Shown: positions 1 through 10,164, counted from the first letter of the stretch. The stretch is 64,000 bases of DNA from UBA1672 sp964352665 (GCA_964352665.1 CAYGSJ010000001.1:1-64000), one strand, 5' to 3'. The notes: generated from the letters alone by a model not told the origin. Translations and numbers: made by a program.

Positions 1-1104
1 CTCAACACGTAACGGAACCCCTTTCTTAATGGCGTTCCACATTTTATCAGGTGTACGCATATCGCGCTTGTCAATATGGACGCGGATGTTATTTTTCTTC
101 AGCTTTTCTTTTAGCGTCTGAATATAGGAGTCCATTTTTGATTGGTCCTGATCATCTTTGACAATTGGTATTACAACCACATGATGGGGGGCAACGCGTG
201 GGGGCATAATCATGCCGTCATCATCGGCGTGTGTCATAATCATACCGCCTATAAGGCGTGTTGAGATTCCCCAGCTTGTAGTGTAGGCGTGCTCTTCTGC
301 ACCATCCCGGCCCTGAAAGGTAATACCTATAGATTTAGAAAAATTTTGCCCCAGATTATGGGATGTGCCGGCTTGTAACGCTTTTCCATCCTGCATCATT
401 GCTTCGATCGTATAGGTTGCATCAGCACCGGGAAAACGTTCATCTTCGGTTTTCTCTCCGGTAATAACAGGCAGGGCGAGGTAGTCTTCGGCAAATACGC
501 GGTATGCCTCAAGCATTTTAAGGGTGTCTTCTTGTGCTTCTTTAGCGGTTTCAAAGGCGTTGTGGCCTTCTTGCCAAAGAAATTCGGAAGTACGCAGAAA
601 AAGCCTTGTACGCATTTCCCATCGCATAACGTTACACCATTGGTTTAATTTGAGTGGCAGATCACGGTAGGATTGAATCCATCTGGCCATGGCATCACCA
701 ATGATTGTTTCCGATGTTGGTCGAATAACATAAGGCTCTTCCAGTTTTCCTGCAGGCACAAGGCCGTTTTCACCTGTTTCAAGTCTATGATGCGTTACAA
801 CAGCACATTCTTTTGCGAAGCCATCAACATGATCCGCTTCACGGCTAATAAAACTTAAGGGTATAAGTAGAGGGAAATAGACGTTTTGAACCTCGGCTTC
901 TTTGATCATTTCGTCGAAGATGCGCTGCATGTTTTCCCACAGCGCAAAACCATATGGTTTTATTATCATGCAGCCACGGACGGGTGAATTTTCAGCCATC
1001 TCAGCTGCTTTTATAACTTGCTGGTACCACTCTGGAAAATCTTCGTCACGCGTTGGTGTAATTGCTGTTTTTCGTGCTTTTTCTGTCATTTGTGCTTTCG
1101 CCAT
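1..1104 (-). CDS. proS: Prolyl-tRNA synthetase, archaeal/eukaryotic type (C-terminal part cut off)
   Basis: Charges tRNA-Pro with proline in the cytosol. The open frame runs through the window edge, so only the first 368 codons are present; full-length members are near 500 aa. Class II synthetase features are visible: the RPTSE motif at residues 128-132, then a motif 2 region (RTSEFLWQEG, 171-180) and the GTSHNLGQNF stretch. This is the shorter type without the editing insertion that is common in the bacterial type. The ATG at 1104 follows a GGGAC-like ribosome site; another ATG lies five codons in. It is the last gene of the nuoN-birA-coaX-rnj-DUF1467 run, 23 bases after the secreted protein gene, as in many Alphaproteobacteria. 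Confidence 0.93.
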   Translation of the reverse strand, partial: MAKAQMTEKARKTAITPTRDEDFPEWYQQVIKAAEMAENSPVRGCMIIKPYGFALWENMQRIFDEMIKEAEVQNVYFPLLIPLSFISREADHVDGFAKECAVVTHHRLETGENGLVPAGKLEEPYVIRPTSETIIGDAMARWIQSYRDLPLKLNQWCNVMRWEMRTRLFLRTSEFLWQEGHNAFETAKEAQEDTLKMLEAYRVFAEDYLALPVITGEKTEDERFPGADATYTIEAMMQDGKALQAGTSHNLGQNFSKSIGITFQGRDGAEEHAYTTSWGISTRLIGGMIMTHADDDGMIMPPRVAPHHVVVIPIVKDDQDQSKMDSYIQTLKEKLKKNNIRVHIDKRDMRTPDKMWNAIKKGVPLRVE

Positions 1105-1127
1105 AACTCGGTCCCTGTCCTACCTAA

Positions 1128-1634
1128 TTAATTATTGTAACGGGGTTTTGACTCTTCTGGATATTGTCCTTCAATTTTGTCATTTTCTTTGATAGAGGAG
1201 CGTACGGTATCAGGGGCTTTATGTCCATGGCCTTGGATGTCATTCGTGTCGTTTTTTAACTCTGTACTACACAATTTTTCTAAATCTTCCGAGATGTCTT
1301 GATCGCCAAATCTTATGCGTCCGTTAGACATGATTTTGATTTTTGTTATTTCCGGCTTCAACCCGATTTCAGGTGGCAGAGCTAGGCCGTATTTTTGGAC
1401 CAAATCTATTTCCACAGGTATAATAATTGGGTCATCCAACAAAGTTGAATTAGAGTTAAGGTCAGCAGACGCTACTTTCTTTCCGTGTACATCAACACTG
1501 GGTATATAATCTGCCCCCTCTTTTTGTTTTTCATAGAGTTTTTGGCACAGAGTCTGAAGCTCCTGATCAGCTTTTGAAAAAGCCAAATGAGGATATAAAA
1601 AAAGACAAATAAATACTAAAGGAATGAGGCGCAT
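1128..1634 (-). CDS. Secreted protein of unknown function
   Basis: 168 aa. I do not recognise the family. Residues 1-20 form a clear Sec signal peptide (hydrophobic LVFICLFLYPHLAFS, cleavage near FSKA). The mature part begins with a charged helix containing a single Cys (LQTLCQKLYEKQ). A central segment follows (DDPIIIPVEIDLVQKYGL, about 67-84) with a beta-strand look, then MSNGRIRFGDQDI, a second Cys (KLCSTEL), and a polar low-complexity tail. The two cysteines could form a disulfide in the periplasm. It starts 3 bases after the DUF1467 stop, so it is probably co-transcribed with rnj and proS. Confidence 0.7.
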   Translation of the reverse strand: MRLIPLVFICLFLYPHLAFSKADQELQTLCQKLYEKQKEGADYIPSVDVHGKKVASADLNSNSTLLDDPIIIPVEIDLVQKYGLALPPEIGLKPEITKIKIMSNGRIRFGDQDISEDLEKLCSTELKNDTNDIQGHGHKAPDTVRSSIKENDKIEGQYPEESKPRYNN

Positions 1635-1637
1635 ATT

Positions 1638-1898
1638 TTAGCCCTGCTTTGCTATTTCTCTGAAGTCTATGAGTTCCGTATCAATAATAAAGTAGATTAT
1701 CAGAAAAAGTATAATTGTTGTCACCGTTGTAATGACTAATTTTTTCTTCATATTGAGCATTTTAGGGGCGCCGGGAGCTCTATATGCTTCTTCAGGCTCT
1801 AATGGTTCGTATTTAGTGGCTTGTCCTATTGGAAGAACGCAAAAAAACACCATCCACCATATCATAATGAAGACAATAAATGCGGATACGAGGGTCAT
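1638..1898 (-). CDS. DUF1467 family small membrane protein
   Basis: 86 aa with two membrane segments (about residues 4-24 and 55-73) and a proline-rich loop between them (EPLEPEEAYRAPGAPK), the hallmark of DUF1467. Function unknown; in Alphaproteobacteria it sits between rnj and proS, as here. I chose the ATG at 1898 because AGGAG lies 10 bases upstream and the gene then begins 13 bases after the rnj stop. A longer reading would use a TTG at 1919 overlapping rnj and lacks a ribosome site. Confidence 0.85.
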   Translation of the reverse strand: MTLVSAFIVFIMIWWMVFFCVLPIGQATKYEPLEPEEAYRAPGAPKMLNMKKKLVITTVTTIILFLIIYFIIDTELIDFREIAKQG

Positions 1899-1911
1899 TT
1901 TGCCAATACTC

Positions 1912-3579
1912 CTATTCAATAATGTTTACATGCACCGTTGTTTTGGGTTTCAGGCCCAGAACATCCTGTACGTAGCGTCGTAACGGAATGCGGATATGTT
2001 CCGCTATAGCTTCCTCATCATGAGGGTCATCAGGCTCAAGGCCTTTTAGGGCGCTTGAAATTGTGTCATGCAATTCTGATACCATACAGTCTTCGTTCCT
2101 ATCACAACTTAGTCCGACGGTATCAATTTTAATTTTTCCTATAGGCTTTAGATTTGAGCCTAAAACCACAGACGCATGCACCGTTCCTGAATATTGCAGT
2201 TTGCGTCTTGCTGTAATAGATTGGTGCGTTGCTGGTATAATCCGCCTTTGGTCAACCGCAAGAAGCCCAGTTTCCACGTGATCTACAATTTCCGGCTCAC
2301 CTGGTGCAAGTCGGATCACTGAACCGTTATTGGGAACCAGAGTTTGGTTCACTTGACAATCTTTGGCAAAAATTGCGTGTGCATCCAGCTGCTGTCTTTC
2401 ACCATGAACGGGAATAACGCAATTAGGCCTAACCCACTGTAACATTTGTGCAATTTCATCTCTGCAGGGGTGACCGGAAACATGTATAGTGTTTTTTGTA
2501 TCGCTTGGGGTTACGATATTAACGCCAGCAGCGCTTAAGTTATTTTTAACTTCGTTAATTGTACGTTCATTACCGGGAATAGCCCGAGAGGAAAAAATAA
2601 CCGTATCATTCTTACCTATTGTTATGCCTCTAAACTCTCCACGTGCAATTCTTGCCAGCGCTGCTCTATGTTCACCTTGAGAGCCAGTTACAACAAGAAC
2701 GATGTTATCGTCTGGAATTTGTGCGAGGTCATCATGATCTACAAAATTTTCTAAATGTTGGAGGTAACTACATTCATGAGCCGCGCCAACCATTCTGTGT
2801 AATGAGCGTCCGACAAGGGCTACACTTCTTCCTACTTTTCTTGCTGCTTCTGCAATGCTTATTATGCGTCCAATATTTGAAGCAAATACAGTAATAGCAA
2901 TCTTACCCTTACAATTTAAAAATTCCTCTGCAAGTCCAATGGCGACGTCAGCTTCTGATCCAGCATATCCGTCAACTTGTGCGTTGGTAGAGTCACCTAC
3001 ATAAGCAATAACACCCTGTTTCCCGACCTTCTGGAAAGTTTTTGCCTCGGTTTTTTTACCTATGACCGGTGCAGGATCTAAATTCCAGTCTCCACTATGT
3101 AAAACATTACCGTGTTTGGTTTTGATAAACAGAGAACAACTGTCGGGGACTGAGTGTGATACGGGAATAAATTCAACGTCGAAATTTCCAATTTTTATAC
3201 TCTTACCCTGATCAATAATATAAATTGGAACACCATCTACCCCTTCTTGTTCCAGTTTTTTTCTAAGCACGTTTGCAGAGAACCGAGTAGTGTATATTGG
3301 GCACTGTAGACGTTCCCAAAGATATGCAACTGCACCGATATGATCTTCATGTGCATGCGTAATAATCAAGCCAGTGAGCTTTTCTTTATTTTGAGCAACA
3401 AAATCAGGATCAGGCAAAAGTAGATCAATTCCAGGAAAGCGATCATCGGCAAAACCTATCCCGCAATCGACAAGCAGGAATTCGTTATCAGACACGTACA
3501 AGTTAAAGTTAGCACCAAATTCCTCGCTTCCAGAGAGAGGAACAAAATAAAATTCATTATCTTTAAACATGCGGCGCAT
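1912..3579 (-). CDS. rnj: Ribonuclease J
   Basis: Zinc-dependent metallo-beta-lactamase/beta-CASP nuclease acting in RNA maturation and decay as a 5' exonuclease and endonuclease. 555 aa, the normal length. The catalytic HAHEDH motif is at residues 75-80, followed by the SGDWNLDP metal ligand region near 160, the beta-CASP domain in the middle and a C-terminal domain. Its ATG overlaps the coaX stop (TGATG), so translation is probably coupled. A second ATG three codons in is possible. The coaX-rnj-DUF1467-proS order is typical of Alphaproteobacteria. Confidence 0.95.
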   Translation of the reverse strand: MRRMFKDNEFYFVPLSGSEEFGANFNLYVSDNEFLLVDCGIGFADDRFPGIDLLLPDPDFVAQNKEKLTGLIITHAHEDHIGAVAYLWERLQCPIYTTRFSANVLRKKLEQEGVDGVPIYIIDQGKSIKIGNFDVEFIPVSHSVPDSCSLFIKTKHGNVLHSGDWNLDPAPVIGKKTEAKTFQKVGKQGVIAYVGDSTNAQVDGYAGSEADVAIGLAEEFLNCKGKIAITVFASNIGRIISIAEAARKVGRSVALVGRSLHRMVGAAHECSYLQHLENFVDHDDLAQIPDDNIVLVVTGSQGEHRAALARIARGEFRGITIGKNDTVIFSSRAIPGNERTINEVKNNLSAAGVNIVTPSDTKNTIHVSGHPCRDEIAQMLQWVRPNCVIPVHGERQQLDAHAIFAKDCQVNQTLVPNNGSVIRLAPGEPEIVDHVETGLLAVDQRRIIPATHQSITARRKLQYSGTVHASVVLGSNLKPIGKIKIDTVGLSCDRNEDCMVSELHDTISSALKGLEPDDPHDEEAIAEHIRIPLRRYVQDVLGLKPKTTVHVNIIE

Positions 3580-4349
3580 CAGTTTTTTGCTTTTACTTTT
3601 TGATAAATGGATTGCAGTCCTTTAAGGATAAGCGTTTCGTCTACCGCGTTTATAGCGTTTGTACTTTCGGCGTAAAGTGGTGCTAAGCCGCCAGTTGCCA
3701 AAACAAATACCTCTGACTTCATTTCTTCCTTTATTCTTTCGACTATGGTTTCTATGACACCGATATAGCCCCAATACATGCCGGATTGCATGGCACTTTG
3801 AGTGTTTTTACCAATAATTTTTTCAGGTTTTTCTATATTTACCTGAGGTAGTTTTGCAGCATGCTGGGTTAACGCTTTTGCAGATAATCTAATCCCCGGA
3901 GCAATAACCCCCCCGCTATATGACCCATCTTTTTCTATGACGTCAAAAGTGGTGGCTGTTCCGAAGTCAATGACAATAGCAGGCGTTGTATAATAATGAA
4001 TAACAGCCACAGTATTAACCAGCCTGTCTGCACCTATTTCGTCTGGCTGATCAAGATTAACTGTAACACCGGCAATTGTGCTATCAACGAATATGGCATC
4101 TTTATCTATATATTTTTTACAAAACTTCAAAAGATGAAAATCAGCATCAGGAACAACAGAGCTAATAATAACATCAGAAATGTCCGACCATGATAAATCA
4201 ACAAGATCAAAGAGTTGCTTTAAAAAAACAGCATATTCGTCTACCGAACGCGATTTAACAGTTTCGCAGCGCCAAGAATGTTCAAGAGTGTTACTCTTAA
4301 ATACCGCAAAAACAGTATTTGTATTTCCTACATCGATTGCTAACAACAT
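3579..4349 (-). CDS. coaX: Type III pantothenate kinase
   Basis: Phosphorylates pantothenate, the first step of CoA synthesis. 256 aa, standard for CoaX. The N-terminal phosphate-binding motif DVGNTNT is at residues 6-12, the GADRLVN motif near 105 and the FGTATTFD motif near 130; these define the ASKHA-fold type III enzyme, which is not feedback-inhibited by CoA. It follows birA by 11 bases and overlaps the start of rnj by one base. Confidence 0.95.
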   Translation of the reverse strand: MLLAIDVGNTNTVFAVFKSNTLEHSWRCETVKSRSVDEYAVFLKQLFDLVDLSWSDISDVIISSVVPDADFHLLKFCKKYIDKDAIFVDSTIAGVTVNLDQPDEIGADRLVNTVAVIHYYTTPAIVIDFGTATTFDVIEKDGSYSGGVIAPGIRLSAKALTQHAAKLPQVNIEKPEKIIGKNTQSAMQSGMYWGYIGVIETIVERIKEEMKSEVFVLATGGLAPLYAESTNAINAVDETLILKGLQSIYQKVKAKN

Positions 4350-4360
4350 AAGCTAACCTT

Positions 4361-5092
4361 TTACACTAAAAAAACGTCACCTGAAGATATTTTTTGAATT
4401 TCTCCTTTTTCTTCAGAGAGTATTAGTAAATTTCCAGCGTTATCAATATCTTCAAACTTTCCTGATATATTCGTGGCTCCATTTTTTACAGACATTAATG
4501 AACCCTTTTTATAAGTCTTGGAAAGCCAAAGTGCGCGGATTTTTTTGAAACCGGTATCTTTCCACTCCTGATATAGATGAGAAAAAGAATTTAAAAAGTC
4601 TTGCAGAAAAACCTCATTGTTTAATCTGTCACCTTTGTAATGTGAGAGATGTGTTGTGTTTTTATCTGCCGGAATGTTTGTGTTCACCCCTATTCCAATA
4701 ATAAGGGCAATGTTTTTGTTTTCTGTGGAGGGTATGGACTCTAGCAGTACACCGGAGCATTTTTTATTTTCAATAAGAACATCATTGGGCCATTTTAGAG
4801 TTGTGGGTTGATCAATGTATTTCTTAATTGTTTCTGCTAGTGCCAAAGAAGTGAGTAGAGAAATTTCGCCAATTCTTTTTATAGGGCAATTAGGCGTTAA
4901 ATAGAATGAAAACAAAAGATTACCGTCTTTGCTTTCCCATTTTCGTCCGTGACGACCATACCCATCAGTTTGGTTCTTTGAAATAATAACCTGTCCTTCT
5001 TGCAAGGATGGATTTTGAGCAAGAGTATCTTTTAGGACGCTTTGTGTACTGGTAACGGTTTCGAATTTTTGAATAGACCAGCCAGTAGTCAT
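4361..5092 (-). CDS. birA: Biotin--[acetyl-CoA carboxylase] ligase, monofunctional
   Basis: Attaches biotin to the carrier protein of acetyl-CoA carboxylase via biotinyl-AMP. 243 aa, a catalytic domain without the N-terminal DNA-binding domain, so it should not act as a repressor. The biotinyl-AMP site (GYGRHGRKWES, about residues 44-54) is the conserved GRGRxGRxW loop with one Tyr and one His replacement. KWPNDV and KCSGVLLE follow. It begins 7 bases after the nuoN stop, the usual alphaproteobacterial arrangement. Confidence 0.94.
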   Translation of the reverse strand: MTTGWSIQKFETVTSTQSVLKDTLAQNPSLQEGQVIISKNQTDGYGRHGRKWESKDGNLLFSFYLTPNCPIKRIGEISLLTSLALAETIKKYIDQPTTLKWPNDVLIENKKCSGVLLESIPSTENKNIALIIGIGVNTNIPADKNTTHLSHYKGDRLNNEVFLQDFLNSFSHLYQEWKDTGFKKIRALWLSKTYKKGSLMSVKNGATNISGKFEDIDNAGNLLILSEEKGEIQKISSGDVFLV

Positions 5093-5099
5093 TATATGC

Positions 5100-6536
5100 C
5101 TAAAACAAAGAGGATGAGATTGCTACGGCACCGTCCCAAATATAATTTGGGTAAAAAATAAAACCAAGCACAACTAAAATTGATATGAGGAGCACTATGC
5201 GTTTACCAAGTCCCATATTTTCATCGAATGGGTCAGCAGGCTCATCAAAAAACATAATTTTAATAATGCGTATATAGTAATACGCGGCAACAACAGATGA
5301 AAGTACACCTAGTACGGCTAGAATGTATAACTCGCTTTGAATAGCGGCCTGAAAAATAAATAACTTTCCAAAAAATCCCGCCATGGGTGGAATGCCGCTC
5401 ATCGAAAACATTAAAATAGCTAAGGCGTAAGCCAAGACAGGATTGTTTCTGGAAAATCCCGATAGGTCTCTTACTTTTTCAGCAGCTATTCCGTTTCGTC
5501 TCATGAATAGTATGATTGAAAATGTCCCTGCAGTCATTGCAAGATAGATAAACAAGAAAACAATAACAGAGCCAACCCCCTGAGGTGTATTTGCAACAAC
5601 ACCAATAAGAGCATATCCAATATTTCCTATCGAGCTATATGCAAACAGACGCTTAATATTGCTTTGGGCAATTGCAGCAAAAGAGCCTAACAACATAGAC
5701 CCAACAGAAACAAAGTAGATAATTTGAGTCCAGTCAGCGCTGACGGACTCAAAGGGGACAACCAAAAGCCGTATAAGCAGGCCCATGGCCGCAATTTTTG
5801 GAACAAGGGCAAAAAATGCAGTTACAGACGTTGGCGCTCCTTCGTAAACATCCGGTGTCCACATATGAAATGGAACAGCAGAAATTTTAAAAGCCATAGC
5901 AGCCAAAATAAAAACCATTCCAACCGTGAAGCCCGGGGGAATCGAGCTAAGATCCTTAATGCTGTTATGTATAGAGCCAAAATCTATTGACCCCGTAAAA
6001 CCATATATAAGTGATATTCCAAAAAGCAGCATACCCGATGATAAAGAACCAAGAATGAAATATTTGGAAGCGGCCTCTCCCGAACGTATGGAGTTTCGGT
6101 GTATTGCGGCCAGAACATACAGGCTTAGTGATTGTAGTTCTAGAGACATATACAGGCTCAGCATATTATTTGCAGATACCATGAGCATCATACCAATACC
6201 AGCAAACATGATTAGCACGGGATATTCAAATCTTGCGATACGTTCTTGGTATAAATATTCAACAGAAAGAGCCAAAGATATAATCATGCCCAAAATAATC
6301 AGAAGTTTAAGGGAGGAAGAGAATTGGTCTATTATAAGCATATTATTGAATATGTATTGGGTGTCCCAATCGGCGCAGAAGAGCAGTAAGGCAGCAATCA
6401 TAAAGCTTATGCAGGCAGACCATATCAGAATATCAGTGCATCTATTACCTTGAAAAACGCCAACCATAAGAAAGCCCATAGCGGTAATAGCAAGGAAAAT
6501 TTCAGGAAATATTAGCATAATATTCAATGTATTCAT
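5100..6536 (-). CDS. nuoN: NADH-quinone oxidoreductase subunit N
   Basis: Antiporter-like membrane subunit of complex I, a proton channel in the inner membrane. 478 aa, about 14 transmembrane segments by hydrophobicity. The family core (SLELQSLSLYVLA and KISAVPFHMWTPDVYEGAPT) carries the expected channel Glu and Lys residues. Last nuo gene, 2 bases after nuoM and 7 bases before birA. Confidence 0.97.
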   Translation of the reverse strand: MNTLNIMLIFPEIFLAITAMGFLMVGVFQGNRCTDILIWSACISFMIAALLLFCADWDTQYIFNNMLIIDQFSSSLKLLIILGMIISLALSVEYLYQERIARFEYPVLIMFAGIGMMLMVSANNMLSLYMSLELQSLSLYVLAAIHRNSIRSGEAASKYFILGSLSSGMLLFGISLIYGFTGSIDFGSIHNSIKDLSSIPPGFTVGMVFILAAMAFKISAVPFHMWTPDVYEGAPTSVTAFFALVPKIAAMGLLIRLLVVPFESVSADWTQIIYFVSVGSMLLGSFAAIAQSNIKRLFAYSSIGNIGYALIGVVANTPQGVGSVIVFLFIYLAMTAGTFSIILFMRRNGIAAEKVRDLSGFSRNNPVLAYALAILMFSMSGIPPMAGFFGKLFIFQAAIQSELYILAVLGVLSSVVAAYYYIRIIKIMFFDEPADPFDENMGLGKRIVLLISILVVLGFIFYPNYIWDGAVAISSSLF

Positions 6537-6538
6537 TG

Positions 6539-8080
6539 CTACATTCCCTCACTCTTGTCTTCATCAATGTCAGTATTTCCAAGATCAATATCCTGGTTAG
6601 CTTCAAGCACCGAGACTATTTCTGTGACTGACGGTGCTATGTTTTTAAGAACGGTATTTGGGAATATGCCTAGATAAAGTACCAAAAAAGCGAGAGGCAA
6701 GAAAATAAATTTTTCAAGACTCACTAAGTCTTTCATCGCCGAGGCATCTTTGTGATCTTGAGGGCCAAAAATAACTCTTCTATATAAAACAAGCATATAG
6801 GCAGCCCCAAGAACAACACCTGTTGCCGCTAGGAAAGCGATAAGCGTATTTTTCTGGAAGGTCCCAAGCAACGCTAAGAATTCGCCAATAAAACCACTAG
6901 TTCCGGGTAGTCCAACCGAGCCCAACATAAAAATCATGAAAAATGTTGCATATACCGGCATATTCTTAACAAGTCCACCATATCTTCCTATTTCCCTCGT
7001 GTGCAAACGATCATACACAACGCCAACACACAGGAATAAAGCTGCAGAAATAATACCGTGGCTGATCATTTGGAAAACAGCGCCCTCTATACCTTGCTGG
7101 GTAAAAGAAAATATACCCATAGTGACAAACCCCATATGTGCGACGGATGAATAGGCAATTAGCTTTTTCATGTCTTCCTGCACCAGTGCGACTAAAGAAG
7201 TATAAATAATCGCAATTACACTGAGATACATCACAAATGGAGCAAAATATATGCTGGCTTCAGGAAGCATGGGTAAAGAAAAACGAAGGAACCCATATCC
7301 TCCCATTTTTAGAAGTACACCTGCCAGAATTACCGACCCTGCAGTCGGTGCCTCGACATGGGCATCCGGCAGCCATGTATGTACTGGCCACATCGGCATT
7401 TTAACTGCAAAACTAGCAAAAAAAGCAAGCCATAGCCATTTTTGGAGGTTCGGCGCAACATCACTTAGCATTAATTCAGTGATATCTGTGGTGCCAGTTT
7501 GTGCATAAAGCGTAAGCAAAGCGAGCAGCATTAAGACCGAGCCTAAAAGTGTATAGAGAAAGAATTTATAGGATGCGTATACTCTGTTTTGCCCGCCCCA
7601 TATCCCTATAATCAGAAACATTGGGATTAAAACACCTTCAAAGAAAACATAGAACAAGACAGTGTCAAGTGCTGCGAAAGTCCCAACCATAAAACTTTCC
7701 AGTACTAGGAACGCAATCATGTACTCGCGTACACGCTCTTTAATAGAGTTCCAACTGGCTAAAATACAAATGGGCGTTAGAAAGACAGATAATAAGATGA
7801 AGTAGATTGAAATTCCATCAACGCCTAAATGGTATGATATCCCTGAATTACCAAACCATTTGTGCTTTTCTATCAGTTGAAAACCATAGATACCCGTCTC
7901 AAAATTCTGAAACATAAAAAGACCAAAGGCCAATACAAACAGAGAGCTGAAAAGTGACAGGTGCTTAATATTTTTTTCTACAACTTCTTCCTCTCCCTTT
8001 TCTCCTCGCACCAATGCAACAAGGCATGCACAAAGCAAAGGAAGAAAAATAAGTATAGATAAAAGAGGCGGCATATTCAT
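6539..8080 (-). CDS. nuoM: NADH-quinone oxidoreductase subunit M
   Basis: Second antiporter-like channel of complex I. 513 aa, multi-spanning. Recognised by YHLGVDGISIYF near residue 84, the FFEGVLIPMFLIIG helix with its conserved Glu, and KMPMWPVHTWLPDAHVEAPT, which carries the proton-path Lys and the HTWLPDAH signature. The tail (about 490-513) is acidic. Its ATG overlaps the nuoL stop by four bases. Confidence 0.97.
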   Translation of the reverse strand: MNMPPLLSILIFLPLLCACLVALVRGEKGEEEVVEKNIKHLSLFSSLFVLAFGLFMFQNFETGIYGFQLIEKHKWFGNSGISYHLGVDGISIYFILLSVFLTPICILASWNSIKERVREYMIAFLVLESFMVGTFAALDTVLFYVFFEGVLIPMFLIIGIWGGQNRVYASYKFFLYTLLGSVLMLLALLTLYAQTGTTDITELMLSDVAPNLQKWLWLAFFASFAVKMPMWPVHTWLPDAHVEAPTAGSVILAGVLLKMGGYGFLRFSLPMLPEASIYFAPFVMYLSVIAIIYTSLVALVQEDMKKLIAYSSVAHMGFVTMGIFSFTQQGIEGAVFQMISHGIISAALFLCVGVVYDRLHTREIGRYGGLVKNMPVYATFFMIFMLGSVGLPGTSGFIGEFLALLGTFQKNTLIAFLAATGVVLGAAYMLVLYRRVIFGPQDHKDASAMKDLVSLEKFIFLPLAFLVLYLGIFPNTVLKNIAPSVTEIVSVLEANQDIDLGNTDIDEDKSEGM

Positions 8081-10161
8081 TGCATCACCTCATACCTATT
8101 TTCTTGCATTGTTTGAGACTGATAAAAAGCCTGATCAGCTCTAAAAACAAACCATGAAAGAAGAGTAATAAGTGTAATTATCATAACCAATGCATATTGG
8201 AATATATATCCACTCTGAAATTTTGAGAGATTGCCTGCCATTCTTCCAGAGAATCCAGCTATTCCATCGGCCCCCATGCGATCGATTATGTCCTTATCAC
8301 TTTTCCAGAATAAGCGCCCCAGAAACAAAGCATTTTTAACAAACAAGAAATGATAAATCGGGTCAAAAAACCATTTATTAAAGAATAATTTGTGCAGGGG
8401 TCTGAATGCGCGCACGATTGTGGCGGCGCTCCCTTGACTAAAGAGATAAACAACATAGGCAAGAAAAATCCCTAAAAACCCTGAAATTAAAGGCATTTTT
8501 TTAACCCAGAATGGTGCCGAGTGTGCGGCTTCTATCGTATCATTCTCAGGGAGTACTTTGATTGATTGGTGCCAGAAATAATCTCTAGACCATAAATTAA
8601 TCGTGAGGTTATCTTCATGGTCCCTGATTTTCTCATGATGTCCCTGAGCCTGTTCCGATGACGGGGCGTGATGTTCGTATGTAGAACCAACGAAGCCCCC
8701 GTAAAATATTTTTCCTGCAAGCAATGCGCCGATGGCAAGAATAACCAAAGGCATTAACATTGTGCCAGGTGATTCATGGACGTTTTTCATTACTTCTTCA
8801 CTGGCTCTGGGCTTGCCATGAAAAGTCATAATAAGCAACCGCCAGCTATAGAAGGCGGTCATAAAGGCCGCCATGATACCCATCCAATAGGCGTAATTAC
8901 CAAACCATGTATGATCTGCCCAAGCAGATTCCAAAATAATGTCTTTTGAATAATAACCTGCGAATGGCCATATTCCGGCAAGTGCAAGTGAACCAACCCA
9001 CATCATGGTATAAGTGACAGGTATTTTTCGCCAGATCCCACCCATATTACGCATATCCTGCTCATCAGACATTGCATGTATTACGGAGCCAGCTCCTAGG
9101 AATAGAAGAGCCTTAAAGAAGGCATGTGTCATAAGGTGAAAAATTGCAGCGCTATAGGCAGAAACCCCTAAGGCGAAAAACATATATCCGAGTTGGCTCA
9201 TGGTTGAATAAGCAATCACTCTTTTTATATCGAATTGTGTTAGCCCTATTGTAGCAGCAACGAAAGCTGTGGTCGCTCCAAAAATTGTAACAACCATAAG
9301 CGCAGCTGGTGCATATTCAAATAATGGTGAGAAGCGTGCAACGAGAAATACACCTGCTGTTACCATAGTTGCGGCGTGAATAAGAGCAGAAACCGGCGTT
9401 GGTCCTTCCATAGCGTCAGGGAGCCAAGTATGCAGTCCTAGCTGCGCAGACTTACCAACGGCACCCATAAATAAAAGCAAACAAATAACGGTTAATGCGT
9501 GAAGTTCAAATCCCAGAAAGCCCATGCTTATGGTGCTAAAGCTTTCGGGATTAGAAAATATTTCACTGAATTCTATACTGCCAAAAACTACGAAAATTCC
9601 CATTATGCCAAGAGTAAGCCCAAAATCCCCTACCCTGTTTACAATAAACGCTTTCTGCGCCGCGGCATTTGCAGAGTGTTTATGATTCCAGAACCCAATA
9701 AGCAAGTAAGAGGCTAGGCCGACCCCTTCCCAACCAAAGAAAAGTTGAAGCAGGTTGTCTGAGGTTACAAGCATAAGCATGGCAAATGTAAATAGGCTCA
9801 AATAAGCCATAAAGCGTGATTTACAGGGATCATGGCTCATATAACCAACGGAATATACGTGGACACAGGCAGAAACAATATTGATGACACACATCATCAC
9901 AACCGCAAGCTGATCAATTCTAAGGGACCAAGACACGGTAAAATTATCAGATGTTACCCAGTCACCTAGAATGGTGATATAGGCCCCATCGACCATATTT
10001 TCTGTAAGAATGACGTCAAAAAATAGTGTTATTGAGGCTAAAGCGGCAATTATGATAGCGCCACAAGTAATAAACTGTGCGCCTTTATCACCGATTTGCT
10101 TACCGAAAAGCCCGGCTATGATGAATGCGAATAAAGGAGAAAAGACTGCTAGTAATTCCAT
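8077..10161 (-). CDS. nuoL: NADH-quinone oxidoreductase subunit L
   Basis: Largest antiporter-like subunit, with the long lateral helix of complex I. 694 aa. FFGWEGVGLASYLLIGFW (about 143-160) and GLHTWLPDAMEGPTPVSALIHAATMV are family signatures. A charged His-rich insertion (about 500-530, EHHAPSSEQAQGHHEKIRDHE) precedes the C-terminal lateral helix and last membrane segments. Starts 3 bases after nuoK. Confidence 0.97.
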   Translation of the reverse strand: MELLAVFSPLFAFIIAGLFGKQIGDKGAQFITCGAIIIAALASITLFFDVILTENMVDGAYITILGDWVTSDNFTVSWSLRIDQLAVVMMCVINIVSACVHVYSVGYMSHDPCKSRFMAYLSLFTFAMLMLVTSDNLLQLFFGWEGVGLASYLLIGFWNHKHSANAAAQKAFIVNRVGDFGLTLGIMGIFVVFGSIEFSEIFSNPESFSTISMGFLGFELHALTVICLLLFMGAVGKSAQLGLHTWLPDAMEGPTPVSALIHAATMVTAGVFLVARFSPLFEYAPAALMVVTIFGATTAFVAATIGLTQFDIKRVIAYSTMSQLGYMFFALGVSAYSAAIFHLMTHAFFKALLFLGAGSVIHAMSDEQDMRNMGGIWRKIPVTYTMMWVGSLALAGIWPFAGYYSKDIILESAWADHTWFGNYAYWMGIMAAFMTAFYSWRLLIMTFHGKPRASEEVMKNVHESPGTMLMPLVILAIGALLAGKIFYGGFVGSTYEHHAPSSEQAQGHHEKIRDHEDNLTINLWSRDYFWHQSIKVLPENDTIEAAHSAPFWVKKMPLISGFLGIFLAYVVYLFSQGSAATIVRAFRPLHKLFFNKWFFDPIYHFLFVKNALFLGRLFWKSDKDIIDRMGADGIAGFSGRMAGNLSKFQSGYIFQYALVMIITLITLLSWFVFRADQAFYQSQTMQENRYEVMQ

Positions 10162-10164
10162 ACT

